Shown piece after piece: positions 17,413 through 25,731 of a stretch of DNA of 64,000 bases. The translations under genes were made by a program, and so were the position numbers. Below the pieces are notes generated by a model, which saw only the letters and a program-made list of their open reading frames with translations, did no database searches and had not been told where the DNA came from. The stretch covers positions 2,232,001-2,296,000 of the forward strand of contig NZ_JACBZX010000001.1 of the NCBI RefSeq assembly GCF_013408565.1, read 5' to 3'. This DNA comes from Janibacter alkaliphilus. Its GTDB lineage: Bacteria > Actinomycetota > Actinomycetes > Actinomycetales > Dermatophilaceae. Every line of letters starts with the position of its first letter. The first letter of the stretch is position 1.

Positions 17413-18282
17413 ATGTCCGCACTGCCCTCGACCGCCGCCGACGCCGTGCCGGATGCTGCGCTCGCCGACCAGCTCGACGCCGCGGCGGCGGTGCTGGCCG
17501 AGCGCCCCGCGCTGGTGCTCACCGGGGCGGGGATGAGCACCGACTCCGGGATCCCGGACTACCGCGGCCCGGACGGAACCCGCCGGGTGACGCCGATGCA
17601 CCTGTCCGAGTTCGTCGCCAGCAGCCAGGCGCGGCAGCGCTACTGGGCGCGCAGCTACGTCGGCTGGCAGCGCTTCTCCGCGGCCCGGCCCAACGACGGG
17701 CACCGTCAGGTCACCGCGCTGCAGCGGCTCGGCGCGATCGGCTCGCTGATCACCCAGAACGTCGACGGCCTGCACCAGGCCGCCGGCACCACCGACGTCA
17801 TCGACCTGCACGGCCGCCTGTCCCGGGTGGTGTGCATGAGCTGCGGCGACCTCAGCGCCCGCACGGACCTGGACGCCCGGATGCGGGCGCTCAACCCCGG
17901 CTACGAGGTGGACAGCGACGAGATCCGGCCGGACGGCGACATCCGCCTCGACGAGGTCGACGTCGAGCGCTTCGTGCCGCCGACCTGCCTGGTCTGCGGG
18001 TCGGACATGCTGCGCCCGGACGTCGTCTTCTTCGGCGGGGCGGTCCCCAAGCCGCTGGTGCAGGAGTGCTTCGCGCTCACCGACGCCGCACCGGCGCTGC
18101 TCGTGCTCGGGTCCTCGCTGCAGGTGATGTCCGGGCTGCGCTTCGTCCGCCGCGCCGCGGCCCGGGGGATCCCGGTGGTGATCCTCACCCGGGGGCCGAC
18201 CCGCGGGGACGAGCTGGCCACGCTGCGGATCGACACGGAGCTGGCGCCGGCCCTGGCCGGGCTCGTCGAGCGCCTCGGCTGA
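17413..18282 (+). CDS. Sir2 family NAD-dependent protein deacylase (sirtuin)
   Basis: A 289-residue sirtuin. It removes acyl groups from lysines using NAD, giving nicotinamide and O-acyl-ADP-ribose. TGAGMSTDSGIPDYRGPDG is the NAD-binding signature, TQNVDGLHQAAG and DLHGRLSRVVC include catalytic His133, and a zinc site is formed by Cys141/Cys144 (CMSC) and Cys192/Cys195 (CLVC). A LFGGxxP-like stretch is FFGGAVPKPLVQE. CATAAT at 17399-17404 ends 8 bases before ATG 17413, so the mRNA is probably leaderless. Divergent from a LysR gene; the two may be co-regulated. Confidence 0.95.
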   Translation: MSALPSTAADAVPDAALADQLDAAAAVLAERPALVLTGAGMSTDSGIPDYRGPDGTRRVTPMHLSEFVASSQARQRYWARSYVGWQRFSAARPNDGHRQVTALQRLGAIGSLITQNVDGLHQAAGTTDVIDLHGRLSRVVCMSCGDLSARTDLDARMRALNPGYEVDSDEIRPDGDIRLDEVDVERFVPPTCLVCGSDMLRPDVVFFGGAVPKPLVQECFALTDAAPALLVLGSSLQVMSGLRFVRRAAARGIPVVILTRGPTRGDELATLRIDTELAPALAGLVERLG

Positions 18283-18341
18283 GCCTGGTTACGGCCGGCT
18301 GATCCGGGCCGAGATCTCACCGACCGCGCGGGTCGGACCGC

Positions 18342-18773
18342 TCAGCGGGCGGGAGCACCGACCGCCGCGCGGACGATCTCGGGGTCCGGGTTGGTGTGCA
18401 CCTGCCCGTCGATGACCACGGTCGGCACGACCTCGTCGCCGTCGTTGACCGAGCGGACGTAGGCGGCCGCGTCCGCGTCCGCCCAGATGCTCACCCAGGT
18501 GGCCTGCGAGCGGTACTTCCCCAGCGCCCCGCGCAGACGCAGGCAGTAGACGCACCCGGGCCGCCAGTAGACGACCACCCGGTGCGCCGCCGGGTCCGCG
18601 GTCACCGCCGCGTGCTTCGGGCCGAGCATGCCGTTGAGCGGGGAGACCCACCAGGCGAGCGCCAGACCGGCCAGGGCGAGCATGATGAAGCCGGGCTGGC
18701 CGTCGGCCACCGACCGGCCCACCAGCAGGCCGGTGCCGACGAGGATCGCCACCGGCGGGAGCCAACGCGTCAT
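18342..18773 (-). CDS. Membrane-anchored glutaredoxin/mycoredoxin-like protein
   Basis: A 143-residue protein with two short hydrophobic helices at the N-terminus (WLPPVAILVGTGLLVGR and FIMLALAGLALAWWVSPL) and a glutaredoxin-like domain from about residue 65. The redox motif is CVYC in VVVYWRPGCVYCLRLRGAL. VVPTVVIDGQVHTNP matches the cis-Pro and substrate-binding loop of the thioredoxin fold (TVP). It is likely to reduce disulfides near the membrane, possibly with mycothiol as electron source, as in mycoredoxins (inference). Start ATG 18773. It converges with the sirtuin and follows lexA by 66 bases in reverse order. Confidence 0.85.
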   Translation of the reverse strand: MTRWLPPVAILVGTGLLVGRSVADGQPGFIMLALAGLALAWWVSPLNGMLGPKHAAVTADPAAHRVVVYWRPGCVYCLRLRGALGKYRSQATWVSIWADADAAAYVRSVNDGDEVVPTVVIDGQVHTNPDPEIVRAAVGAPAR

Positions 18774-18839
18774 GACGGACAGCCTGCCAGGTCGCTCGAA
18801 GTCACTCAGACAGCAGGCCGCGTCACTCGGACAGGCCGC

Positions 18840-19577
18840 TCAGACCCGCCGCAGCACCGCCGTGACCTTGCCGAGGATGGTGGCGTGGTCGCCGTCGATC
18901 GGGTCGAAGGCGGGGTTGTGCGGCAGCAACCAGACGTGGCCGTCGGTGCGCTTGAAGGTCTTGACCGTCGCCTCGTTGTCGAGCATGGCGGCGACGATGT
19001 CGCCGTTGTCCGCCTGCGGCTGCTGGCGCACGACCACCCAGTCGCCGTCGCAGATCGCGGCGTCGACCATCGAGTCACCGACGACCTTGAGCAGGAAGAG
19101 CGAGCCCTCGCCGACGATCTGCTTCGGCAGCGGGAAGACGTCCTCGACGCTCTCCTCGGCCATGATCGGCACGCCGGCGGCGATCTGGCCGAGCACCGGC
19201 ACGTAGCTGGCGTCCGGCCGGGCGTCGCCCTGGCCGGTCGGGTCGTGGTCATCGTCGTCCAGCGCAGCGCCGCCCCGAGGGCCGGCGATGTCGGCGGGCG
19301 GGGGAGCCGGGGCGCCGGCGTCGGGGTCGATGACCTCGATCGCGCGCGGCCGGTTCGGGTCGCGGCGCAGGTACCCCTTGCGCTCCAGCGAGGCCAGCTG
19401 GTGGGCCACCGAGCTGGGGGAGGTCAGGCCAACCGCCGTGCCGATCTCGCGCAGGCTCGGCGGGTACCCCTTCGCCGCGACCGCGCTGCGGATCACCTCC
19501 AGCACGCGCCGCTGGCGCACGGTAAGACCGTCACCGGTGTCCCGCTCCGGGAGGCGGTGGATGTTGTCGTCGCTCAT
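18840..19577 (-). CDS. lexA: LexA repressor, SOS response
   Basis: A 245-residue SOS repressor and self-cleaving serine protease. The winged helix-turn-helix is at residues about 17-80 ([40 protein letters not shown]). An acidic/Pro-rich linker follows (85-122). The cleavage site is Ala134-Gly135 in [10 protein letters not shown]. The catalytic pair is Ser169 ([11 protein letters not shown]) and Lys206 (VKTFKR). ATG 19577, with AAAGGG upstream, is chosen over an in-frame start 17 codons earlier because it matches the usual N-terminus. A LexA-box-like palindrome lies 55-70 bases upstream, consistent with autoregulation. Confidence 0.97.
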   Translation of the reverse strand: MSDDNIHRLPERDTGDGLTVRQRRVLEVIRSAVAAKGYPPSLREIGTAVGLTSPSSVAHQLASLERKGYLRRDPNRPRAIEVIDPDAGAPAPPPADIAGPRGGAALDDDDHDPTGQGDARPDASYVPVLGQIAAGVPIMAEESVEDVFPLPKQIVGEGSLFLLKVVGDSMVDAAICDGDWVVVRQQPQADNGDIVAAMLDNEATVKTFKRTDGHVWLLPHNPAFDPIDGDHATILGKVTAVLRRV

Positions 19578-19631
19578 CTCGACCCTTTCGCTGGTGGCTG
19601 CGCTCAAGCCTAGGCACCTCGAACACACATA

Positions 19632-19647
19632 TCAAACATCTGTTCGA
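19632..19647. promoter_or_regulatory. LexA (SOS) box upstream of lexA
   Basis: Read on the minus strand, this is TCGAACAGATGTTTGA. It matches the actinobacterial/Bacillus SOS consensus TCGAACRNNNGTTCGA with one mismatch. A TCGAAC half-site lies at 19619-19624. Position 55 bases before the lexA start fits autorepression. Confidence 0.8.
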
Positions 19648-19765
19648 GCGTGTCGGGGCGTCTGACGCGGTCTCCGGGCCCCCGTGGCACGACGGTGCAG
19701 CGCTGGCAGACTCGGGCCCGACGCCGCCGACGCCCGGCGGCCCGGACCGTCCGAGGAGGCCGCCG

Positions 19766-20974
19766 ATGAGCGCCACGCCCGAGACCACGCCCGAGTCCGA
19801 CACCGGGATCCCGCGCAGCGAGTACGACCAGCGGCTGGCCCGGGTGCGGGCCAGGATGGCCGACCAGGGGCTGTCCGCGCTGCTGGTCACCGATCCGGCG
19901 AACCTCTACTACCTCACCGGCTACGACGCCTGGTCCTTCTACACCCCGCAGGTGCTCGTCGTCCCGGCCGAGGACGACATCGTCCTCTACGCGCGGCACA
20001 TCGACGCCCAGGGCGCCCACCGCACCGCCTGGCTGCCGCTGGAGCAGATCGTCGGCTACCCGGAGAACCACATCCACCGGCCGCACTTCCACCCCTTCGA
20101 CTGGGTCGCCTTCGACATGCGCCGGCGCGGCCTCGTCGGGCGGATCCACGGCGTGGTCGGGCTGGAGATGGACTCCCACTTCTTCTCGCCCAAGGCCTAC
20201 CGGGCGCTGGTCGCGGCCATCCCGGAGTGGCGCTTCGTCGACTGCTTCGAGCTGGTGAACTGGGTGCGCGCGGTCAAGTCCGACCGGGAGATCCAGCTGA
20301 TGCGCACCGCCGCCCGGGTGACGACGAAGGCGATGGAGGCCGCCCTGGGGAGCATCGGGGAGGGCGTCCCGCAGAACGTCGTGGCGGGCGAGATCATGCG
20401 TGCCCAGGCCCTCGGCGACGGCGACGCCTGGGGCGACTACCCCTCGATCGTGCCGCTGCTGCCGACCGGCGAGGCGGCCGACACCCCGCACCTGACCTGG
20501 ACCGACCGCCGCTTCCGGGCCGGCGACGGTGTGCTGCTGGAGCTGGCCGGGGCGCACCGTCGCTACCACGTGCCGCTCACCCGGACCGTCGTGCTCGGCG
20601 AGCCCGCCCCTGAGGTGGTGGCGCTGGAGCAGGCCGTCGCCGACGGGCTGCAGCGGCTGCTGGACACCGCCCGCGCCGGGGTGCCGGCCTCGCGGCTGGC
20701 CGAGGCGTGGACCTTCGCCCTGGCCGAGCACGGCCTGACCAAGCCCTCGCGGCTGGGCTACTCCATCGGCATCGGCTACCCGCCGGACTGGGGGGAGCGG
20801 ACGATGAGCATCCGCAGCGAGGAGTCCACGGTGCTCGAGCCGAACATGACCTTCCACGTCATCTGCAGCATGTGGATCTCCGGCGCTGGCTACGGCGTCT
20901 CTGAGTCGGTGCGGATCACCGAGACCGGCGTGGAGACCTTCACCAGCCTGCCGCGGGGGCTCATCCGGGTCTGA
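19766..20974 (+). CDS. M24 (creatinase/Xaa-Pro peptidase fold) protein, ectoine hydrolase (DoeA)-like
   Basis: A 402-residue pita-bread-fold protein of the M24 family with an N-terminal creatinase domain (residues about 20-165; LVTDPANLYYLTGYDAWSFY). The C-terminal domain resembles ectoine hydrolase (DoeA/EutD): YSIGIGYPPDWGERTMSIR, STVLEPNMTFHVICSMW and SVRITETG. The usual two Asp metal ligands of aminopeptidases are not conserved: the matching stretch is LLELAGAHRRYHVPLTRTV, as in metal-free creatinase-type enzymes. It would cleave an amide or cyclic amidine; ectoine is only a guess. No other ectoine genes are in view. GAGGAGG precedes ATG 19766. It interrupts the lexA-LysM neighbourhood. 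Confidence 0.75.
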   Translation: MSATPETTPESDTGIPRSEYDQRLARVRARMADQGLSALLVTDPANLYYLTGYDAWSFYTPQVLVVPAEDDIVLYARHIDAQGAHRTAWLPLEQIVGYPENHIHRPHFHPFDWVAFDMRRRGLVGRIHGVVGLEMDSHFFSPKAYRALVAAIPEWRFVDCFELVNWVRAVKSDREIQLMRTAARVTTKAMEAALGSIGEGVPQNVVAGEIMRAQALGDGDAWGDYPSIVPLLPTGEAADTPHLTWTDRRFRAGDGVLLELAGAHRRYHVPLTRTVVLGEPAPEVVALEQAVADGLQRLLDTARAGVPASRLAEAWTFALAEHGLTKPSRLGYSIGIGYPPDWGERTMSIRSEESTVLEPNMTFHVICSMWISGAGYGVSESVRITETGVETFTSLPRGLIRV

Positions 20975-21110
20975 GGGCTCATCCTGCGGTCGCAGCTGCC
21001 CTGCGTCTGCGCAGGTCAGAGGGCTGTCGGTGGTCGATGGTCGACTTCAGGGCATGGACGCACCACGATCTCGGACCGGTCACGATCCGCACGTCTGTTC
21101 GACGTCGCGG

Positions 21111-21171
21111 TTGATCGGGTCGAACGTGCGTGCTACAACTCGTACACCTGTTCGCTCGAACGTCCGTTCGA
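21111..21171 (+). promoter_or_regulatory. Promoter with perfect SOS box for the LysM gene
   Basis: TTGATC (21111-21116), 17 bases, and TACAAC (21134-21139) form a promoter. TCGAACGTCCGTTCGA at 21156-21171 is a perfect palindromic LexA box placed just after the expected transcription start. Further half-sites (GTTCGA at 21097, TCGAACGT at 21119, TTCGCTCGAA at 21151) surround it. LexA bound here should block transcription until DNA damage. Confidence 0.85.
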
Positions 21172-21209
21172 TGTCGGACGGTGCCGGACCACGCCACCTG
21201 GAGGAAGCC

Positions 21210-21632
21210 ATGACCGCGACCGCGCTCAGCGCCAGCAGCCACAGCCTCGCCACCGCTCGCCCCGTGCCTGCCGGGCACCCCGCCGACCGGGCGGGGGTGC
21301 GGCGGCGCCACCTCGTCTCGCTGCCCACTGGGGAGCAGGTCACGCCCGCCGCGGCACCGACCGTGCGGGTGACCCGGCGCGGTCGCCTCGTCTTGACGTC
21401 GGCGGTGCTCGGCGTCGCCCTGGCCACCGGCGCCGTCGCCGCCTGGCCGGCCGGCGCGACCGCGACCCCGGAGGTCGTCACGGTGACGGAGGGGCAGACC
21501 CTCGGCGAGATCGCCCGCGCCGAGCTGCCGGACCTGCCGATGGCCGAGGCGGTCTCTGCCCTCGTCGTGGCTAACGACCTCGGCAGCGCCCACGTGCACG
21601 CCGGCCAGGAGCTCGTGATCCCGGCGGCCTGA
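21210..21632 (+). CDS. SOS-controlled LysM membrane protein (cell division inhibitor of the YneA/ChiZ/DivS kind)
   Basis: A 140-residue protein. A basic cytoplasmic N-terminus of about 58 residues is followed by one membrane helix ([20 protein letters not shown]) and an extracellular LysM domain at about 88-138 ([20 protein letters not shown] ... GQELVIPA) that would bind peptidoglycan. ATG 21210 has GGAGG 5 bases upstream. A perfect LexA box sits 39-54 bases before the start. The place between lexA and nrdR matches the mycobacterial Rv2719c and Bacillus yneA loci, whose products halt division after DNA damage. The division-inhibitor role here is inferred from that architecture, control and location, not from strong sequence identity. 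Confidence 0.82.
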   Translation: MTATALSASSHSLATARPVPAGHPADRAGVRRRHLVSLPTGEQVTPAAAPTVRVTRRGRLVLTSAVLGVALATGAVAAWPAGATATPEVVTVTEGQTLGEIARAELPDLPMAEAVSALVVANDLGSAHVHAGQELVIPAA

Positions 21633-21706
21633 GCCCGCGGCGCCGCCCTCGACCCGCGGCGCCGCGTCAGGTGCCCGGGTCCAGGCTGCCCGTGCGCCGC
21701 ATGACA

Positions 21707-21738
21707 GGGGTCGGTCACCGGTCACGGTGACCGGCCCC
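21707..21738 (+). terminator. Terminator hairpin after the LysM gene
   Basis: A 14-pair stem (GGGGTCGGTCACCG / CGGTGACCGGCCCC, one T-G pair) with a 4-base loop, 74 bases after the LysM stop. A second palindrome, GGGGAGGCGCGCCTCCCC, lies at 21793-21810 directly before the nrdR promoter. Confidence 0.7.
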
Positions 21739-21810
21739 TCGTCGTGCGTCGTGTCGTGCGTCACCGGCATCGGCGTGTCGCCCGGGATCCCGGGGGAGGC
21801 GCGCCTCCCC

Positions 21811-21888
21811 TTGCGCGAGGTGGGGTCGAAGGGTTCTAATGGTCCTACATCTTGTGGTTACACCGTTGTCATTCGTCCACATCTTGTG
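21811..21888 (+). promoter_or_regulatory. nrdR-nrdJ promoter with two NrdR boxes
   Basis: TTGCGC (21811-21816) and TCTAAT (21835-21840), 18 bases apart, form the promoter. Two copies of ACATCTTGTG at 21847-21856 and 21879-21888 are spaced 32 bases, three helical turns, as is typical for paired NrdR boxes. They overlap and follow the expected start of transcription, so NrdR would repress its own operon when dATP is high. The other parts of 21633-21975 hold the terminator and the palindrome noted above, and several TCCACA motifs. Confidence 0.78.
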
Positions 21889-21975
21889 CACAACGCGGCA
21901 GCAGTTCTCCACAGTTCACACCGGGTCATCCCCAGACGTGTCCACCGATCGATCCACAGGAAGGGAGCTGGGAGG

Positions 21976-22464
21976 GTGCACTGCCCGTTCTGCCGCAACC
22001 CCGACTCCCGGGTCATCGACAGCCGCACCGCCGACGACGGCAGCACCATCCGCCGCCGTCGGGAGTGCCCGGTCTGCCAGCGCCGCTTCACCACGCTGGA
22101 GAGCGCCAGCCTCAACGTGACGAAGCGGTCCGGGGCGGCTGAGCCGTTCAGCCGGGCCAAGGTGCTCGTCGGGGTCCGCAAGGCCTGCCAGGGTCGACCG
22201 GTCTCCGAGGACGACCTGGCCCTGCTGGCCCAGCGCGTGGAGGAGTCCATCCGGGCGCGGGGCAGCGCCGAGATCGACGCCCACGAGGTCGGCATGGCCA
22301 TCCTGGGGCCGCTGCGCGAGCTCGACGAGGTCGCCTACCTGCGCTTCGCCTCGGTGTACCAGTCGTTCGACTCCCTCGAGGACTTCCAGGCCGCGATCGC
22401 GGTGCTGCGGGCCGAGCGGGACGCGAGCGAGCACCCGACCACGGCCGAGGAGGCCGCCCCCTAG
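21976..22464 (+). CDS. nrdR: Transcriptional repressor NrdR
   Basis: A 162-residue nucleotide-sensing repressor of ribonucleotide reductase genes. The N-terminal zinc ribbon uses Cys3/Cys6 ([17 protein letters not shown]) and Cys31/Cys34 ([13 protein letters not shown]). The ATP-cone domain follows at about 45-140 ([37 protein letters not shown]). GTG 21976 is the start because the family begins exactly at M-CPFC, with AGGGAG upstream. It lies directly upstream of nrdJ, its likely target, behind two NrdR boxes. The C-terminal 15 residues are a variable acidic tail. Confidence 0.97.
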   Translation: MHCPFCRNPDSRVIDSRTADDGSTIRRRRECPVCQRRFTTLESASLNVTKRSGAAEPFSRAKVLVGVRKACQGRPVSEDDLALLAQRVEESIRARGSAEIDAHEVGMAILGPLRELDEVAYLRFASVYQSFDSLEDFQAAIAVLRAERDASEHPTTAEEAAP

Positions 22465-22470
22465 AGACCC

Positions 22471-22504
22471 CGGGCACCGGCGTGCGTCGGCTGTCGGTGC
22501 CCGG
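22471..22504 (+). other. Hairpin between nrdR and nrdJ
   Basis: An inverted repeat CCGGGCACCG / CGGTGCCCGG with a 14-base loop lies just after nrdR. It may partly end the nrdR transcript or stabilise mRNA. The rest of the 221-base gap to nrdJ shows no cobalamin riboswitch B12 box (GCCACTG) and nothing else I recognise. Confidence 0.5.
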
Positions 22505-22685
22505 TGACAGGCTGTTCCTGGACGGGTCGCACCACCGCACGCGGCTACCAGGCGCCAGCAGCACCACGGACCAGCACCACGACCAGCACGAACCGAGACC
22601 GAGCAACCACCGAGATCAGCACATCGACATCGAGCAGATCGACACCGATGCCGAGTCAACGCCGAACGGCACGAGGAGAGGGACC

Positions 22686-25580
22686 ATGACCGAGACCGCC
22701 GGTACGTCGCGCGCACGCCGCGGAGCCCGTCGCAAGGGCATCACCATCGAGCGGATCTTCACCACCGAGGGGGTCCACCCCTACGACGAGGTGACCTGGC
22801 AGAAGCGGGACGTCGTCCAGCAGAACTGGAAGACCGGCGAGACGATCTTCGAGCAGCGCGGGGTGGAGTTCCCCGACTTCTGGTCGATCAACGCGAGCAC
22901 CATCGTCACGACCAAGTACTTCCGCGGCGCCGTGGGCACCCCGGCCCGCGAGACCGGTCTCAAGCAGCTCATCGACCGGGTCGTGCTCACCTACACCGCG
23001 GCCGGCAAGGAGCACGGCTACTTCGCCACCGACGCCGACGCCGAGATCTTCGAGCACGAGCTGACCTACGCGCTGCTGCACCAGATCTTCAGCTTCAACT
23101 CGCCGGTCTGGTTCAACGTCGGGACCCGCTCGCCGCAGCAGGTCAGCGCCTGCTTCATCCTCTCGGTCGACGACTCCATGGACTCGATCCTCAACTGGTA
23201 CAAGGAGGAGGGCTTCATCTTCAAGGGCGGCTCTGGCGCCGGCCTGAACCTCTCCCGGATCCGCTCCTCCAAGGAGCTGCTCTCCTCCGGCGGCACCGCC
23301 TCCGGCCCGGTCTCCTTCATGCGCGGCGCCGACGCCTCCGCCGGCACCATCAAGTCCGGCGGGGCCACCCGGCGGGCCGCGAAGATGGTCGTCCTGGACG
23401 TCGACCACCCGGACATCGAGGAGTTCGTCGACACCAAGGCGCGCGAGGAGGACAAGATCCGCGCGCTGCGCGACGCCGGCTTCGACATGGACCTCGGCGG
23501 CTCGGACATCCACTCGGTGCAGTACCAGAACGCCAACAACTCGGTCCGGGTCAGCGACGACTTCATGCGCGCGGTCGAGGAGGGCTCCGAGTTCGGGCTC
23601 ACCTCCCGCGAGGACGGCTCGGTCATCGACACCGTCGACGCCCAGCGGCTCTTCTCCAAGATCGCCAAGGCGGCCTGGGAGTGCGCCGACCCGGGCATCC
23701 AGTACGACGACACGATCAACGACTGGCACACCAACCCCGAGTCCGGCCGGATCACCGCGTCCAACCCGTGCAGCGAGTACATGTCCCTGGACAACTCCAG
23801 CTGCAACCTGGCCTCGCTGAACCTGCTGAAGTTCCTCCGCGACGACGACACCTTCGACGCGGCCACCTTCCAGAAGGTCGCCGAGCTGGTCATCACCGCG
23901 ATGGACATCTCCATCTGCTTCGCCGACTTCCCGACGGACCCGATCGGGGAGACCACCCGCGACTACCGCCAGCTGGGCATCGGCTACGCCAACCTGGGCG
24001 CCCTGCTCATGGCCACCGGTCACGGCTACGACAGCGACGGCGGCCGCTCGCTGGCCGCCTCGATCACCTCGCTGCTCACCGGTGCCGCCTACAAGCGCTC
24101 GGCCGAGCTGGCCGGGGTCGTCGGCCCCTACGCCGGCTACGCCCGCAACAGCGACGCCCACGACCGGGTGATGCGCAAGCACCAGGCCGCCAACGACCAG
24201 ATCCGGACCATGCACACCATGGACAAGGACATCCACGCCCACGCCACCAAGGCGTGGGAGGCCGTGGTCAAGACCGGTGAGAAGAACGGCTTCCGCAACG
24301 CCCAGGCGTCGGTGCTCGCCCCCACCGGGACGATCGGCTTCATGATGGACTGCGACACCACCGGGGTGGAGCCGGACTTCTCCCTGGTGAAGTTCAAGAA
24401 GCTCGTCGGCGGCGGCTCGATGCAGATCGTCAACCTGACGATCCCGCGCGCGCTGCACCGGCTCGGCTATGCCGAGGAGACCGTCGAGGCGATCGTCGAG
24501 TACATCGCTGACAAGGGTCACGTCATCGACGCCCCCGGCCTGAAGCCGGAGCACTACGAGGTCTTCGACACCGCCATGGGCGCCCGGGCGATCAGCCCGA
24601 TGGGTCACGTGCGGATGATGGCCGCGGTCCAGCCCTTCCTCTCCGGCGCGATCAGCAAGACGGTCAACCTGCCGGAGTCGGCCACCGTCGAGGAGATCGA
24701 GGACGTCTACCTGCAGGGGTGGAAGCTGGGCCTGAAGGCGCTGGCGGTCTACCGCGACAACTGCAAGGTGGGCCAGCCGCTCTCCGACGGCGGGTCGAAG
24801 GGCGAGGAGGCCACCACCGAGGCCGCGCCGGAGAAGACGGTCGAGTACCGCCCGATGCGGCGCCGGCTGCCCAAGCGGCGCACCTCGCAGACGACGAGCT
24901 TCGCCGTCGGCGGGGCCGAGGGGTACCTCACCGCGGGCACCTACGACGACGGCGAGCTGGGCGAGATCTTCCTGAAGTTCGGCAAGCAGGGCTCGACCCT
25001 GGCCGGTCTCATGGACGCCTTCTCGATCGCCATCTCGATCGCGCTGCAGCACGGGGTGCCGCTGGACACCTACGTGGAGAAGTTCACCAACCTGCGCTTC
25101 GAGCCGGCCGGCATGACCGACGACCCGGACGTGCGGATGGCGCAGTCGATCATGGACTACGTCTTCCGTCGCCTGGCGCTGGATTACCTCGACTTCGACA
25201 CCCGCTCGTTCATGGGCATCCACACCGCCGAGGAGCGGGCCCGTCAGCTCGAGACCGGCTCCTACGAGGCCAGCTCCTCCAGCGACGACTCCGACGACGA
25301 CTACGAGGGCGAGCTGGAGTCCTTCAGCCAGTCGGCGGCCACCCGCGCCGAGCGCGCGGAGGCCAAGCAGGAAGAGCACGCCGACGAGGTGACCTCGGGC
25401 GCCGGCGCCGCCTCGGCCCGGGAGACCTCCACCGACGTGCACTCCTCGGCCGAGCTGCTGGAGAAGTTCCAGGGCAAGACCGCGGACGCGCCGATGTGCA
25501 TGACCTGCGGGACGAAGATGCGCCCCGCCGGCTCCTGCTACGTCTGCGAGGGCTGCGGCTCCACCAGCGGCTGCAGCTGA
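22686..25580 (+). CDS. nrdJ: Vitamin B12-dependent ribonucleotide reductase (class II)
   Basis: A 964-residue class II ribonucleotide reductase that makes deoxyribonucleotides using adenosylcobalamin, with or without oxygen. SFNSPVWFNVG and NPCSEYMSLDNSSCNLASLN carry the active-site segment (finger-loop Cys), and APTGTIGFMMDCDTTGVEPD is the substrate loop. The C-terminal part (from about 700) has an acidic linker and ends in a Cys-rich zinc ribbon (CMTCGTKMRPAGSCYVCEGC), which delivers electrons to the active site. ATG 22686 has GGAGAGGG upstream. Downstream of nrdR and its boxes. No B12 riboswitch is seen in front of it. A strong terminator follows. Confidence 0.97.
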   Translation: MTETAGTSRARRGARRKGITIERIFTTEGVHPYDEVTWQKRDVVQQNWKTGETIFEQRGVEFPDFWSINASTIVTTKYFRGAVGTPARETGLKQLIDRVVLTYTAAGKEHGYFATDADAEIFEHELTYALLHQIFSFNSPVWFNVGTRSPQQVSACFILSVDDSMDSILNWYKEEGFIFKGGSGAGLNLSRIRSSKELLSSGGTASGPVSFMRGADASAGTIKSGGATRRAAKMVVLDVDHPDIEEFVDTKAREEDKIRALRDAGFDMDLGGSDIHSVQYQNANNSVRVSDDFMRAVEEGSEFGLTSREDGSVIDTVDAQRLFSKIAKAAWECADPGIQYDDTINDWHTNPESGRITASNPCSEYMSLDNSSCNLASLNLLKFLRDDDTFDAATFQKVAELVITAMDISICFADFPTDPIGETTRDYRQLGIGYANLGALLMATGHGYDSDGGRSLAASITSLLTGAAYKRSAELAGVVGPYAGYARNSDAHDRVMRKHQAANDQIRTMHTMDKDIHAHATKAWEAVVKTGEKNGFRNAQASVLAPTGTIGFMMDCDTTGVEPDFSLVKFKKLVGGGSMQIVNLTIPRALHRLGYAEETVEAIVEYIADKGHVIDAPGLKPEHYEVFDTAMGARAISPMGHVRMMAAVQPFLSGAISKTVNLPESATVEEIEDVYLQGWKLGLKALAVYRDNCKVGQPLSDGGSKGEEATTEAAPEKTVEYRPMRRRLPKRRTSQTTSFAVGGAEGYLTAGTYDDGELGEIFLKFGKQGSTLAGLMDAFSIAISIALQHGVPLDTYVEKFTNLRFEPAGMTDDPDVRMAQSIMDYVFRRLALDYLDFDTRSFMGIHTAEERARQLETGSYEASSSSDDSDDDYEGELESFSQSAATRAERAEAKQEEHADEVTSGAGAASARETSTDVHSSAELLEKFQGKTADAPMCMTCGTKMRPAGSCYVCEGCGSTSGCS

Positions 25581-25591
25581 GCTGAGCAGCG

Positions 25592-25637
25592 ACGACGATG
25601 CCCGCCGCACCCCACGGGGTGCGGCGGGCATCGTCGT
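25592..25637 (+). terminator. Strong terminator after nrdJ
   Basis: A perfect 22-base inverted repeat with a 2-base centre (core CCCGCCGCACCCC / GGGGTGCGGCGGG) starts 11 bases after the nrdJ stop. It is the strongest hairpin in this part of the window and can serve both strands. Confidence 0.9.
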
Positions 25638-25731
25638 GCGTCGGGGAGGGGTCGGCGATGGTGTCGGAGCACCACCCGGCGGCGTGGCGCGATCGGTCCA
25701 CGCCCTCGGTCCCTGTCCTCAGGACGGGCGC

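Noticed and set aside
21841..21960. Origin-like cluster of TCCACA/TTGTGCACAA motifs
   Set aside because: No dnaA, dnaN or gidB genes are near and the motifs are explained better by NrdR boxes. DnaA binding remains possible but not an origin.
22465..22685. Possible cobalamin riboswitch upstream of the B12-dependent nrdJ
   Set aside because: No B12 box (GCCACTG) or matching conserved elements are present in the gap.
22656..25631. Minus-strand frame of 991 codons opposite nrdJ
   Set aside because: Shadow of nrdJ, with composition typical of antisense frames.
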